Positions 33,444 through 41,135 of a stretch of 64,000 bases of DNA are shown here, in pieces (the first letter of the stretch is position 1; the number at the start of each line of letters is the position of its first letter). The notes beneath the pieces were generated by a model that did not search any database, was not told the DNA's origin, and saw only the letters and a list, made by a program, of their open reading frames with translations. The DNA is from JADJOM01 sp046327715. GTDB taxonomy: Bacteria; Gemmatimonadota; Gemmatimonadetes; Gemmatimonadales; GWC2-71-9. A program made the translations under genes and the position numbers. The stretch is taken from contig JAXLXY010000016.1 of the NCBI GenBank assembly GCA_046327715.1, positions 1-64,000 on the forward strand, in the 5' to 3' direction.

Positions 33444-35822
33444 ATGTCAGTCCGTGGCCGCATCCTCCCGCTCCTGGCGCTGGTCCTGGCCTGCCAGGAG
33501 CCGCTGGCCGAGCCGGCGGCACTCCCCGCGCGCGCACCCGGGGCCACCGCCGCCGTGGCCGCCTTCCCCGCGTGCACCAAGCACTGGAAGAACCCGGTCA
33601 ACGGCATCTGGAGCTTCGGGGTCAACTGGAACCCCGCCGGCGTGCCCGGCGCGGCCGACGTGGCCTGCATCGACGCGCCCGGGACCTACACCGTCTCCAC
33701 CTTTCTCGCCCCGGCCGCCAAGGCCGTGATCATCGGGGGAACCGGCGCCTTCCCGACCCTCCGGTATGCCGGCTCCCCCGGCCAGACCTGGACCGCCACC
33801 ACCGGCATCGACGTCCGGAGCGGCGCCACCCTGGCCCTCGACTCGAGCCTCACCATCAGCGCGGGCTACATCGAGGTGGGCGGCACCCTGAGTTCCGGCG
33901 CGGTGGCCGTGCCCAGGATCACGGCGGACTCGCTCGTCAATCGCGGCACCCTCGCCATCAACGCGGCCAGCGTTACGGCCAGCCCCTATCCCACCATCAC
34001 CGTGCTGGGCCCGGTCGGCTTCCGCAACACCGGCACCCTCAGCTCCTGTCACTTCACCCTCAACCTCCGGAATGGCAGTGAGGCCTGGATGGAAGGCGGC
34101 CGCACCACCGGCAACGTCGACATCACCGTGACGGGCACCACCACCATCCTGCCCCCCAAGCCGATGAGCTTCGTGTGGAGCGGGGGCACCCTCGGGACCA
34201 GCGTGGCCCCCCTCACAGTGAAGGGCATCAACCTCCGCCTGACGAACACCGCGCTCCAGGGACTGGTCACGACCTCCGCCGCCCCGTTCATCACCGGCGA
34301 TGTCGGACCGGGGGTCACGCTGGATGTGGGCGGGGATCCCGCGCCCGCCACCACGCAGCCGGTGACCGTGCTCCGCAACCTCCAGTCCGGGCCGATGACC
34401 AACCTGGGCCGCCTGGTCCTGGGCGGCCACTCCATCATCGGCGGCCCCGACTCGGTGGAGATCGCCGGGCCCGGCCTGCTGAACGCCGGGGACATCACGC
34501 TGTACGTCGGCACCCTGGCGATGGACAGTCTCGTGAACAGCGGTACGGTGGAGGTCTGGGCCGACGTGCCGGTGACCACCCCGGCCCTGCTCCGCAATCG
34601 CGGCCAGATCTCGGTGGCCTCCTGGGGCCGCCTGGTCATCCAATCCGCGGAGTACCTCGCCGAGGCCAACAGCCAACAGGACGGGGCGCTGGTGGTGGAC
34701 CACGGCACGCTCCGGGGCGTGGGGAACGTGGGCGACGTCACGGCTGTCGGGGGCACCATCGAGCCGGGTGGGGCGTATGTCTCCCCGACCAACCCGGGGA
34801 TCGGCACCCTCACCGTCGAGTCGCTCACGCTCGATGCGGCGAGCACGGTCGGCTTCGACCTGCAAGGCCTGGCCACGGGGGCCCACGACAGCCTCGCCGT
34901 CCGGCTGGGGATCACCTACGGCGGCACCCTCTCCATCCGGGAGCGGCTCCCGTTCCTGGGGGGCAGTTGCGGGCAGGTGCTGTCGCTCATCAGTGATGGC
35001 TCCGGCGGCGCCGGTCGCGGCGCCTTTGCGACGATCACCGGGCTGGTGCCCGCGCCCGCGCGCGGCTGGCGGGTGTACAACCCGAGCGGCGTGCTCCAGC
35101 TGGTGGGCCACGACCCGAGCCTGCCCATCTCGCTCGCGCCGTCGCAGGTGAGCGTGATGGAGGGCGGCCCCTCCTCGAGCTACGCCCTCTGCCTGCGCAG
35201 CGCCCCGGTGGCCGGCGCGACGGTGACCGTGACGCCGTCCACCGGCGGCGGCCAGGTGGTGGCGCCGGGGGCGCAGGTCTTCGGCAGCCTCACCTGGGCC
35301 CTCCCCCGCACCGTCACCGTGACGGCCGTGGATGATGCCCTGGTCGAGGCTTCACCACATGCTGCGACGATGACGCATGCCGTGACCTCGACCGACCCGG
35401 CGTACGCGGGCGCCAGGCCGGGGTCGGTGACGGTGTCCATCACCGACAACGACGCCAGCACCAACCTCGAGCTCCATGTGTTCAGCGCGCCGCCGGTGGT
35501 GGCCGTCGGGGCCAGCTTCACCATCACGCTGCAGAACGAGAACCTGGGGCCCAATACCTCCGTGGGATCGACCTTCACGATCCCGGCGAGTGCCGGATAT
35601 GCCTATACCGGCAGCAGCGGCACCCTGGGGTGCAGCTACGACGCCGTCGCGGGCACCAGCTGCCAGCTGCCGAGCCTGGCGAGCGGGGCCCGTACCGATT
35701 TCACGGTGACGCTCACGGCCCTGGCCGCGGGCAGTTACAGCACCAGCTACACCATCAGCACCACCCAGCCGGACCCGAACCTGGGCAACAACACGCGGGT
35801 GCAGGTGATTACGGTGAATTGA
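33444..35822 (+). CDS. large cell-surface lipoprotein with Calx-beta-like and DUF11-like repeats
   Basis: The product is 792 aa; GGAGG lies 6 nt before the ATG. A lipoprotein signal peptide ends at 'LALVLAC' (Cys 16). The long middle part (50-560) is a repetitive beta-helix-like region rich in 'GTL', 'NRGT' and 'SGTVEV' turns. Residues 565-670 resemble a Calx-beta domain ('VSVMEGGPSSSYALCL', ending 'VTVSITDND'). Residues 675-792 resemble a DUF11/CARDB-type domain ('NLGPNTSVGSTFTIPASAG', 'PDPNLGNNTRVQVITV'). It is probably a surface-exposed adhesion or matrix protein. Monocistronic. Confidence 0.8.
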   Translation: MSVRGRILPLLALVLACQEPLAEPAALPARAPGATAAVAAFPACTKHWKNPVNGIWSFGVNWNPAGVPGAADVACIDAPGTYTVSTFLAPAAKAVIIGGTGAFPTLRYAGSPGQTWTATTGIDVRSGATLALDSSLTISAGYIEVGGTLSSGAVAVPRITADSLVNRGTLAINAASVTASPYPTITVLGPVGFRNTGTLSSCHFTLNLRNGSEAWMEGGRTTGNVDITVTGTTTILPPKPMSFVWSGGTLGTSVAPLTVKGINLRLTNTALQGLVTTSAAPFITGDVGPGVTLDVGGDPAPATTQPVTVLRNLQSGPMTNLGRLVLGGHSIIGGPDSVEIAGPGLLNAGDITLYVGTLAMDSLVNSGTVEVWADVPVTTPALLRNRGQISVASWGRLVIQSAEYLAEANSQQDGALVVDHGTLRGVGNVGDVTAVGGTIEPGGAYVSPTNPGIGTLTVESLTLDAASTVGFDLQGLATGAHDSLAVRLGITYGGTLSIRERLPFLGGSCGQVLSLISDGSGGAGRGAFATITGLVPAPARGWRVYNPSGVLQLVGHDPSLPISLAPSQVSVMEGGPSSSYALCLRSAPVAGATVTVTPSTGGGQVVAPGAQVFGSLTWALPRTVTVTAVDDALVEASPHAATMTHAVTSTDPAYAGARPGSVTVSITDNDASTNLELHVFSAPPVVAVGASFTITLQNENLGPNTSVGSTFTIPASAGYAYTGSSGTLGCSYDAVAGTSCQLPSLASGARTDFTVTLTALAAGSYSTSYTISTTQPDPNLGNNTRVQVITVN

Positions 35823-36072
35823 AGCGGGGAACGGGGGGGGGAACGAGGGAAGCGGGAAGCGGGCTGCGCCCCGGACTGTCATCCCGAGGGAGCAACGCGA
35901 CCGAGGGATCCCTCCAACCCCGAGCCGGACCCGGAGGGATTCCTCGCCGCTGCGCGGCTCGGAATGACAGGCGCGGGGGGGCAGTCCCCCTCCCGCGTCT
36001 CCCGTTTCCCTCTTCCCTCTTCCCGCTTCCCGCTTCCCTCTTCCCGCTTCCCGCTTCCCGCTTCCCATTTCA
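35823..36072. repeat. composite repeat block: 7-bp array, ~85-bp inverted repeat, reversed 7-bp array
   Basis: Forward GGGAAGC units (35823-35863) are followed by an inverted-repeat copy (35878-35970), then reversed units TTCCCTC/TTCCCGC (36000-36072). The oppositely oriented arrays around the palindrome could themselves pair into a larger cruciform. Confidence 0.85.
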
Positions 36073-36186
36073 CTCTGCCCCCCTCCCCTTTCCCCGTCTC
36101 TACCCCCCCTCAACTCGCGGACCGCCGCCGCCGATAGCTGGGAGGATACGTCCGACTCAGCCGCCCCAGCCCAGGAGACCCGGCCC

Positions 36187-36873
36187 ATGCGTACCCGTCC
36201 CACGCTGCTCGCGACCCTTGCCCTGGCGCTCGGCTGCGCCTCGTCCACGGACGGCGGCGGCAACGCCAGCCTGCTCACGATCCTCGGCTCGGCGGGCCTG
36301 GTGGGCCCGCTCAAGGCGATCGCCACCCCGGTGGGCGCCCCGGCGTCGATGTCCATCACCATGTACAAGCTGGCCCTCTCGCCCAACGCCGACTGCACCG
36401 GCGCGGTGGAGGTGCAGGACTACGGCGCTGGCGGCCAGGTGAAGGACTTCACCGCCTCGCCCACGCTGTTCCAGGCCCAGGTGGACCCGGGGAGCTACCC
36501 CTGCGTGGCCATCAACCTCTCCGACGTGATCGGCTTCCGGAGCGACACCGACAGCCTCTCCTGCCAGACCGGGGTGGACTACACCATCGACGTCTACCGG
36601 CCCGAGTCGAACGAGCAGTGGCTCGACCTCAACCAGGACTCGATCACCGCCACCGGCACCGACAGCACGCCGAGCAACGACCGGCCGTGGATCTTCTTCG
36701 CGACCGACACCGCGGCGGCGCTGGGCTCGGGGTACTCGCACGGCCAGGTCATCCCGCTCAGCAACGCGCTCACGGTGCCGAGCACGGTGACGTTCGTGTG
36801 GGACGCGGCGGGGGCGGTGGTGGACGAGCAGGGGCACTGCGGGATGAACCCGGGGCGGCCGAGTTTTCAATAG
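36187..36873 (+). CDS. small exported lipoprotein, unknown function
   Basis: The product is 228 aa; AGGAGA precedes the ATG. The signal peptide has the lipobox 'LALGCASS' (Cys 18). The mature part is beta-rich with four cysteines, probably in disulfides ('ADCTG', 'YPCVA', 'LSCQTG', 'GHCGMN'). No family is recognised. Its stop codon TAG is the first three bases of an 8-bp repeat array, so the gene's 3' end has been set by the repeat. Confidence 0.75.
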   Translation: MRTRPTLLATLALALGCASSTDGGGNASLLTILGSAGLVGPLKAIATPVGAPASMSITMYKLALSPNADCTGAVEVQDYGAGGQVKDFTASPTLFQAQVDPGSYPCVAINLSDVIGFRSDTDSLSCQTGVDYTIDVYRPESNEQWLDLNQDSITATGTDSTPSNDRPWIFFATDTAAALGSGYSHGQVIPLSNALTVPSTVTFVWDAAGAVVDEQGHCGMNPGRPSFQ

Positions 36874-36950
36874 GCGGTTGGGCGGTTAGGCGGTTAGGCG
36901 GTTAGGCGGTTAGGCGGTTAGGCGGTTAGGCGGTTAGGCGGTTAGGCGGA
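36871..36950. repeat. 8-bp minisatellite (TAGGCGGT)n
   Basis: About ten nearly perfect tandem TAGGCGGT units, the cleanest array of this family in the window. It starts inside the stop codon of the lipoprotein gene. Every reading frame meets TAG within 24 nt. Confidence 0.95.
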
Positions 36951-36966
36951 CCCGAACCTACTGCCT

Positions 36967-37051
36967 GTCATCCTGAGCGCAGCGAAGGATCCCTTCAGGT
37001 CCGCGCCGGACTTGGAGGGATTCCTCGCCGCTGCGCGGCTCGGAATGACAG
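36967..37051. repeat. ~85-bp imperfect inverted repeat
   Basis: The left arm GTCATCCTGAGCGCAGCGAA and right arm ending GGCTCGGAATGACA have diverged from each other more than in other copies. It lies directly upstream of the tRNA-Ala promoter. Confidence 0.88.
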
Positions 37052-37069
37052 GCGCGGGGGGTCAGGAAG

Positions 37070-37098
37070 TTGACCAAGCCCCTGCGGCTGGCTAGCTT
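37070..37098 (+). promoter_or_regulatory. tRNA-Ala promoter
   Basis: -35 TTGACC (37070-37075), 17-bp spacer, -10 TAGCTT (37093-37098), 14 bp before the tRNA. This is the best promoter in the window and, with the padR one, defines a TTGACN-17-TAGCTT pattern. Confidence 0.8.
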
Positions 37099-37112
37099 AA
37101 CCCTCCCCAAAC

Positions 37113-37185
37113 GGGGCTGTAGCTCAGCTGGGAGAGCGCTGCAATCGCACTGCAGAGGTCAGGGGTTCGATCCCCCTCAGCTCCA
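37113..37185 (+). tRNA. tRNA-Ala (CGC)
   Basis: The acceptor is GGGGCTG/CAGCTCC with the G3-U70 identity pair and discriminator A. The D arm is GCTC/GAGC. The anticodon stem CTGCA/TGCAG carries loop ATCGCAC, giving anticodon CGC. The T arm is AGGGG-TTCGATC-CCCCT. CCA is not encoded. This is the canonical housekeeping copy, in contrast to the divergent CGC copy in the array at 3905-3977. Confidence 0.95.
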
Positions 37186-37196
37186 TGGCACCGACC

Positions 37197-37224
37197 AGGC
37201 CCGGGTCCGCAAGGATCCGGGCCT
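37197..37224 (+). terminator. rho-independent terminator after tRNA-Ala
   Basis: A 12-bp stem AGGCCCGGGTCC / GGATCCGGGCCT (one G-U) is closed by a GCAA tetraloop and followed by TTGTCG. It lies 11 bp after the tRNA. Confidence 0.88.
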
Positions 37225-37312
37225 TTGTCGTGGGGGGGGGTGAGAGGATCGGCGGCATCGCTCCGTTCAGGGGCATCTCGCCGGCCGGCCACCCTCCACC
37301 CCCAGGTGCCCC

Positions 37313-37981
37313 ATGCGCAAGCTCGTCCCGCTGCTCCTCGGCCTTGCCCTCCCCATCGTCGGCTCCATCGCGTGCGGCAGCTCCGGCGGCTCGGGCAATG
37401 GCCGGACCACCTTCAAGGGCGCCTTCGCCGACCTCGATGGCTCCTTGATCGGCGTGATCACCTTCACCGTCCATACCACCAGCTTCAGCGTCCGCGGCAC
37501 CGGCGGCATCACCGAGGCGTCGCTGGTGGCCCAGGTGCCCGCCACCGGCAGCCTGATCGGCTGGGGGAACGGCGGCACGGCCAGCTTCAGCGGCACCTGG
37601 GACGAGAGCCTCAACACCCTCAACCTGAGCAGCAGCTTCGGCACCATCACCGGCGGGTACTTCGTGGCGCTCAACCAGATCGGCGGCGACATCGCGTACA
37701 CCGCCGGGACGTCGGGCATCTGGACCGCGCTCAAGGGCGGCGCCGGCACCGCCTACTGCGGCCAGTGGGATACGGGGGTCGCGGTCCAGCGGTTCGTGTT
37801 CGTGGTCTCGGGCGGGGTGATGCGGGGCTACAGCAACTTCGGCACGTCCGTTGAGGGCACGGTCAACGGCAACAGCCTCCAGTACGACGCCAACGGCTTC
37901 TCGGGCACGGGGACCTTCGGGGCCAGCGGGGCCAGCGGCACCCTCAACGGAAGCAACTGGACCGCCTCGGTCTGCGGCTGA
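37313..37981 (+). CDS. small exported lipoprotein, Gly/Thr/Ser-rich beta protein
   Basis: The product is 222 aa with signal peptide and lipobox 'VGSIACGSS' (Cys 21). The mature region consists of repeated beta-strands with 'GTFxGxxSGTxN' turns, ending in 'GTGTFGASGASGTLNGS', a layout common in predicted outer-membrane-attached beta-roll proteins. Only two cysteines remain after the lipobox ('TAYCGQWD' and the C-terminal 'SVCG'). Function unknown. It precedes the CarH-like gene by 134 bp on the same strand, but the spacing and operator-like region between them suggest separate transcription. Confidence 0.75.
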   Translation: MRKLVPLLLGLALPIVGSIACGSSGGSGNGRTTFKGAFADLDGSLIGVITFTVHTTSFSVRGTGGITEASLVAQVPATGSLIGWGNGGTASFSGTWDESLNTLNLSSSFGTITGGYFVALNQIGGDIAYTAGTSGIWTALKGGAGTAYCGQWDTGVAVQRFVFVVSGGVMRGYSNFGTSVEGTVNGNSLQYDANGFSGTGTFGASGASGTLNGSNWTASVCG

Positions 37982-38018
37982 GGATGGCGCCCGGCCGGGC
38001 CCCGGGAGCCGTCCAGGG

Positions 38019-38084
38019 TTTGTCCAGCCAGGACTGTCAATCTTGTCGGTTTGTCCAATTTACGGTCACGAAATTGGCTTGACG
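38019..38084 (+). promoter_or_regulatory. candidate operator/promoter region of the CarH-like gene
   Basis: Four TGTC(C/A/G) boxes occur at 38021, 38035, 38044 and 38052, including two copies of GTTTGTCCA. A TTGACG hexamer follows at 38079. CarH-type repressors bind clustered short direct repeats over the promoter. The spacing here is irregular, so this is only a candidate. Confidence 0.35.
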
Positions 38085-38114
38085 GATGTTGGACGCCGCC
38101 GCAAGTTGACACCC

Positions 38115-39068
38115 ATGAAATCCAGAAATTCGACGGGCCCGAGACACCCGGTCCGGCTGGTGAGTGAGCGGACCGGGCTCACCCCCCACGTGCTCCGGGT
38201 GTGGGAGCGGCGGTACGGGGTGGTGGAGCCGGCGCGGTCGGCCGGCGGGCAGCGGCTCTACTCCGACGCCGACATCGAGCGGCTGCGGCTGCTCAACCTG
38301 GCCACCAAGGCGGGGCGGAACATCGGCCAGGTGGCGCACCTCCCCAACGACCAGCTGCAGGACCTGATCCGCGCCGACGGGCAGGCGCCGCGCCCCTCCC
38401 TTCCGGCGGTGGCGCCGGAGGGGGCGCTGCTGCTGGCCGAGGCGCTGGAGCTGGTGGACCGGATGGATGGCACCGGCATCGAGGTCACGCTGCGCCAGGC
38501 GATCAGCAGCCTCGGCGTGCACCGCGGGCTCGACCTGGTGGTCGTGCCCCTGCTGGCGGAGATCGGCGAGCGGTGGCAGGCCGCCGACCTCCGCCCCGCC
38601 CATGAGCACCTCGCCGCGGCGGCGGTGGAACGGGTGCTGGCCGGGCTCATGACCGACTTCGCCGCCGGCGCCCCTGACCGGCCCCACCTGCTGGTGGCCA
38701 CGCCGAGCCGACAGCGCCACGGGCTCGGCGCGATGATGGCCGGCGTGACCGCGGCGGTGCTGGGCTGGCGGCTCACCCACCTCGGCGCCGACCTGCCCAT
38801 CAGCGACATCATCCACGCCGCCCGCGCCTCGGGTGCGCAGGCGGTGGCGCTCTCGCTCATCCACCCGAGCGACGACATCGTGCTCGCCCGGGAGCTGCTC
38901 GACCTGGAGCGCGCCCTGCCCCCCACCTGCCACCTCTTCCTGGGCGGCGCCGCCGCGGCCACCTACGCCTCGGTCCTCAACCCGCGGCGGGTGGAGGTGA
39001 TGCCCGACCTCGCGAGCCTGCGGCTCAGGCTGCAGGAGCTCAAGGCGCGGGGGACGCACCTCAGGTAA
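38115..39068 (+). CDS. MerR-family, B12-binding photoreceptor regulator (CarH/LitR-like)
   Basis: The product is 317 aa. Residues 10-80 are a MerR winged helix ('VRLVSERTGLTPHVLRVWERR'). Residues 105-175 are the helical B12 cap with the CarH signature W-x9-EH: W154, E164, H165. Residues 190-310 are the Rossmann-type B12 domain with 'Q200-R-H202-G-L-G205' (ExHxxG, with the first Glu replaced) and 'HLGADLPISDI'. CarH with adenosylcobalamin represses DNA in the dark and falls apart in light. The two genes downstream are photolyases, so light induction of DNA repair is the natural reading. The H202 axial ligand supports B12 binding. Confidence 0.87.
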   Translation: MKSRNSTGPRHPVRLVSERTGLTPHVLRVWERRYGVVEPARSAGGQRLYSDADIERLRLLNLATKAGRNIGQVAHLPNDQLQDLIRADGQAPRPSLPAVAPEGALLLAEALELVDRMDGTGIEVTLRQAISSLGVHRGLDLVVVPLLAEIGERWQAADLRPAHEHLAAAAVERVLAGLMTDFAAGAPDRPHLLVATPSRQRHGLGAMMAGVTAAVLGWRLTHLGADLPISDIIHAARASGAQAVALSLIHPSDDIVLARELLDLERALPPTCHLFLGGAAAATYASVLNPRRVEVMPDLASLRLRLQELKARGTHLR

Positions 39069-39071
39069 CAG

Positions 39072-39160
39072 ACGGGAAGCGGGAAGCGGGAAGGGGGAAA
39101 AGGGAAGCGGGAAGCGGGAAACGGGAAGCGGGAGTGGGGGAAGGGGGAAGGGGAACGACG
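39072..39160. repeat. 7-bp array between the CarH-like gene and photolyase 1
   Basis: GGGAAGC/GGGAAAA/GGGAAAC/GGGAAGG units fill almost the whole 125-bp gap, so no separate photolyase promoter is apparent. Confidence 0.85.
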
Positions 39161-39193
39161 GCGGCCGCGGCGCGAGGGAGAGTAGCACACGAG

Positions 39194-40960
39194 ATGAGCC
39201 GAGCGCCGTTGCCGACCTGGTTCGTGGGACCGTGGGAGCTCTCGACCGCCACCGCACAGCTGCCGCCGACCCCCGCCGCGGGCCGGGTGCTGCTCGTGGA
39301 GAGCACCGGCAAGGGCGCCGCCCTGCCCTACCACCGCTGGAAGCTGGTGCTGGTGCTGTCGGCCCTCCGGCACTTCGTGCAGGAACTCCGCGACAGAGGC
39401 TACGAGGTGGACCACCGGGTGGCGCCGAGCTACGCGGAGGGGATCCGCGCGCACGTGGCGGAATACGGCGTGGAGCGGGTGTACGTGCAGGAGCCGGCGG
39501 AGTGGGGGATCTCCGCCTCACTGCTCGGGTGGAAGCCCGGGCGACCGGGAAGCGGGAAGCGGGAAACGGGAAGCGGACCGCCGCCCGGGTTGCCGGTGGA
39601 GCGACTGCCGGACCGGCGGTTCCTGACGCCGCGGGAAGAGTTCCGGCGCTGGGCCAGCGGCCGCAAGCTGCTCCGCATGGAGGACTTCTATCGCTGGCAG
39701 CGACGCCGCCTCGGCATCCTGATGGAGGGCGCGGAGCCGGTGGGCGGCGCCTGGAACCTCGACCGGGAGAACCGCCAGACGGCCAGGGCGCTGCTCCGGC
39801 GCGGGGTGCCGCCGACGCCGGTGGCGTTCGCGCCGGACGCGATCACCGAGAAGGTGATGCGGCTGGTGAGGCGGATGGGAACGACGGGAAACGGCGACCG
39901 AGCCCCCTTCGGGAGCGCGATAGCGCGACCCGGGGGCGAGGGAGTGCGGGAAGCTGGAAGCGAGCCGCCCCAGGGCCACTGGGGATCGGTGGATGGCTTT
40001 GACCTGCCGGTGACACGGGCCCAGGCGCTCGAGGCGCTGCAGGACTTCCTGGACCATCGCCTGGCCGACTTCGGGCCCTACGAGGACGCGATGCTCGCGG
40101 GGGAGACCTGGCTCTACCACTCGCGGCTGAGCGCGGCGATGAACGTGGGGCTGCTGCACCCGGGCGAGATGGCGGCGGCGGCGGTGGAGCGGTGGCAGGC
40201 GGGGGAAACAACGGGAAGAGGGAAGCGGGAAGAGGGAAGCGGGGCGCCGTCGCATACGGAGTCCCGGCCCGCCATCCCGCTCAGCTCCGTGGAGGGGTTT
40301 GTCCGGCAGGTGATCGGCTGGCGGGAGTACGTGAACGGGATCTACTGGCTGACCATGCCGGGGTACCGGGAGCACAACTACTTCGGCCACACCCGGCCGC
40401 TGCCGCAGCTGTACTGGGAGCCGGAACGCACCGACCTGGCCTGCCTGCACGACTCGGTGCGCATGGTGCGCGACACGGCCTATGCCCACCACATCCACCG
40501 GCTGATGGTGCTCTCGAACTTCGCCACCCTCGCGGGGGTGCACCCGCTCCGGCTGTCGGAGTGGTTCTGGGCGGGGTTCAGCGACGCCATGGAATGGGTG
40601 GAGCTGCCCAACGTGGTGGGGATGGCCACCTTCGGGGACGGCGGGCTGCTGGCGAGCAAGCCGTACGTCTCGAGCGCCGCCTACATCAACAAGATGAGCA
40701 ACTACTGCGGCGGCTGCCGCTACGACCCCAAGCGCCGCACCGGGCCCGGTGCCTGCCCGTTCAACTACCTCTACTGGACCTTCCTCGACGACATCCGCAC
40801 CCGCCGGCTCGACGTGGGGCAGCGGATGGCGCTGGTGCTCAAGCAGGTGGAAGGGCTCGACCCGGCGGAGCTCGCGATGATGCACGGGGAGCGGGAGCGG
40901 TTCCTGGCCTCGCTCGAGCCTGATGGGACGGGGTGGAGGTTTGGGTATGATCAGGGGTAG
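39194..40960 (+). CDS. iron-sulfur (6-4)/bacterial photolyase of the PhrB (FeS-BCP) class, with repeat insertions
   Basis: The product is 588 aa. The four cluster cysteines are C417, C505, C508 and C521, with spacing 88-3-13, identical to Agrobacterium PhrB (C350, C438, C441, C454). The 67-residue offset is accounted for by three in-frame insertions of repeat DNA at about residues 118-129, 231-257 and 337-351. They encode GKRETGS-type peptides and one copy of the ~55-bp element. Core motifs are intact: 'YHRWKLVLVLSALRHF', 'FVRQVIGWREYVNGIYW', 'HHIHRLMVLSNFATL', 'NYCGGCRYDPKRR'. It repairs UV (6-4) photoproducts with FAD and a [4Fe-4S] cluster. All insertions fall in the N-terminal half or linker, before the FAD domain. 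Confidence 0.9.
   Translation: MSRAPLPTWFVGPWELSTATAQLPPTPAAGRVLLVESTGKGAALPYHRWKLVLVLSALRHFVQELRDRGYEVDHRVAPSYAEGIRAHVAEYGVERVYVQEPAEWGISASLLGWKPGRPGSGKRETGSGPPPGLPVERLPDRRFLTPREEFRRWASGRKLLRMEDFYRWQRRRLGILMEGAEPVGGAWNLDRENRQTARALLRRGVPPTPVAFAPDAITEKVMRLVRRMGTTGNGDRAPFGSAIARPGGEGVREAGSEPPQGHWGSVDGFDLPVTRAQALEALQDFLDHRLADFGPYEDAMLAGETWLYHSRLSAAMNVGLLHPGEMAAAAVERWQAGETTGRGKREEGSGAPSHTESRPAIPLSSVEGFVRQVIGWREYVNGIYWLTMPGYREHNYFGHTRPLPQLYWEPERTDLACLHDSVRMVRDTAYAHHIHRLMVLSNFATLAGVHPLRLSEWFWAGFSDAMEWVELPNVVGMATFGDGGLLASKPYVSSAAYINKMSNYCGGCRYDPKRRTGPGACPFNYLYWTFLDDIRTRRLDVGQRMALVLKQVEGLDPAELAMMHGERERFLASLEPDGTGWRFGYDQG
39547..39578. repeat. in-gene 7-bp repeat, photolyase 1 site 1
   Basis: GGGAAGC-GGGAAGC-GGGAAAC-GGGAAGC lies inside the coding sequence and is translated as GSGKRETGSG. 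The frame is preserved. Confidence 0.9.
39885..39960. repeat. in-gene repeat, photolyase 1 site 2 (with ~55-bp element)
   Basis: A GGGAAAC unit, then the CGAGCCCCCTTCGGGAGC... element, then a GGGAAGC unit. All of it is read through in frame as 'GNGDRAPFGSAIARPGGEGV'. Confidence 0.88.
40203..40243. repeat. in-gene 7-bp repeat, photolyase 1 site 3
   Basis: GGGAAGA/GGGAAGC units are translated as GRGKREEGSG, just before the FAD-binding helical domain. Confidence 0.88.
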
Positions 40961-41095
40961 GGGAAGAGGGAAGAGGGAAGCGGGAAGCGGGAAGCGGGAA
41001 GCGGCGACCGAGCCCCCTTCGGGAGCCCGCAGCGCGACCCGGGGGCGAGGGAGTGCGGGAAGCGGGAAGCGGGACACGGGAGGCGGGAAACGGGA
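40961..41095. repeat. 7-bp arrays plus ~55-bp element between the photolyase genes
   Basis: Starts at the stop codon of photolyase 1. It consists of GGGAAGA/GGGAAGC units, one copy of the 55-bp element (41003-41062), then more units. It fills nearly the whole gap. Confidence 0.88.
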
Positions 41096-41135
41096 TGGTG
41101 ATGGTAAGCGGGCGGGACTTCAACCGGGCAGGCAC

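Noticed and set aside
35823..36072. Small proteins rich in SRFPLP or GKREAG
   Set aside because: Any 7-bp array gives such open frames in all six frames. Between genes there is no start context, so they are not annotated.
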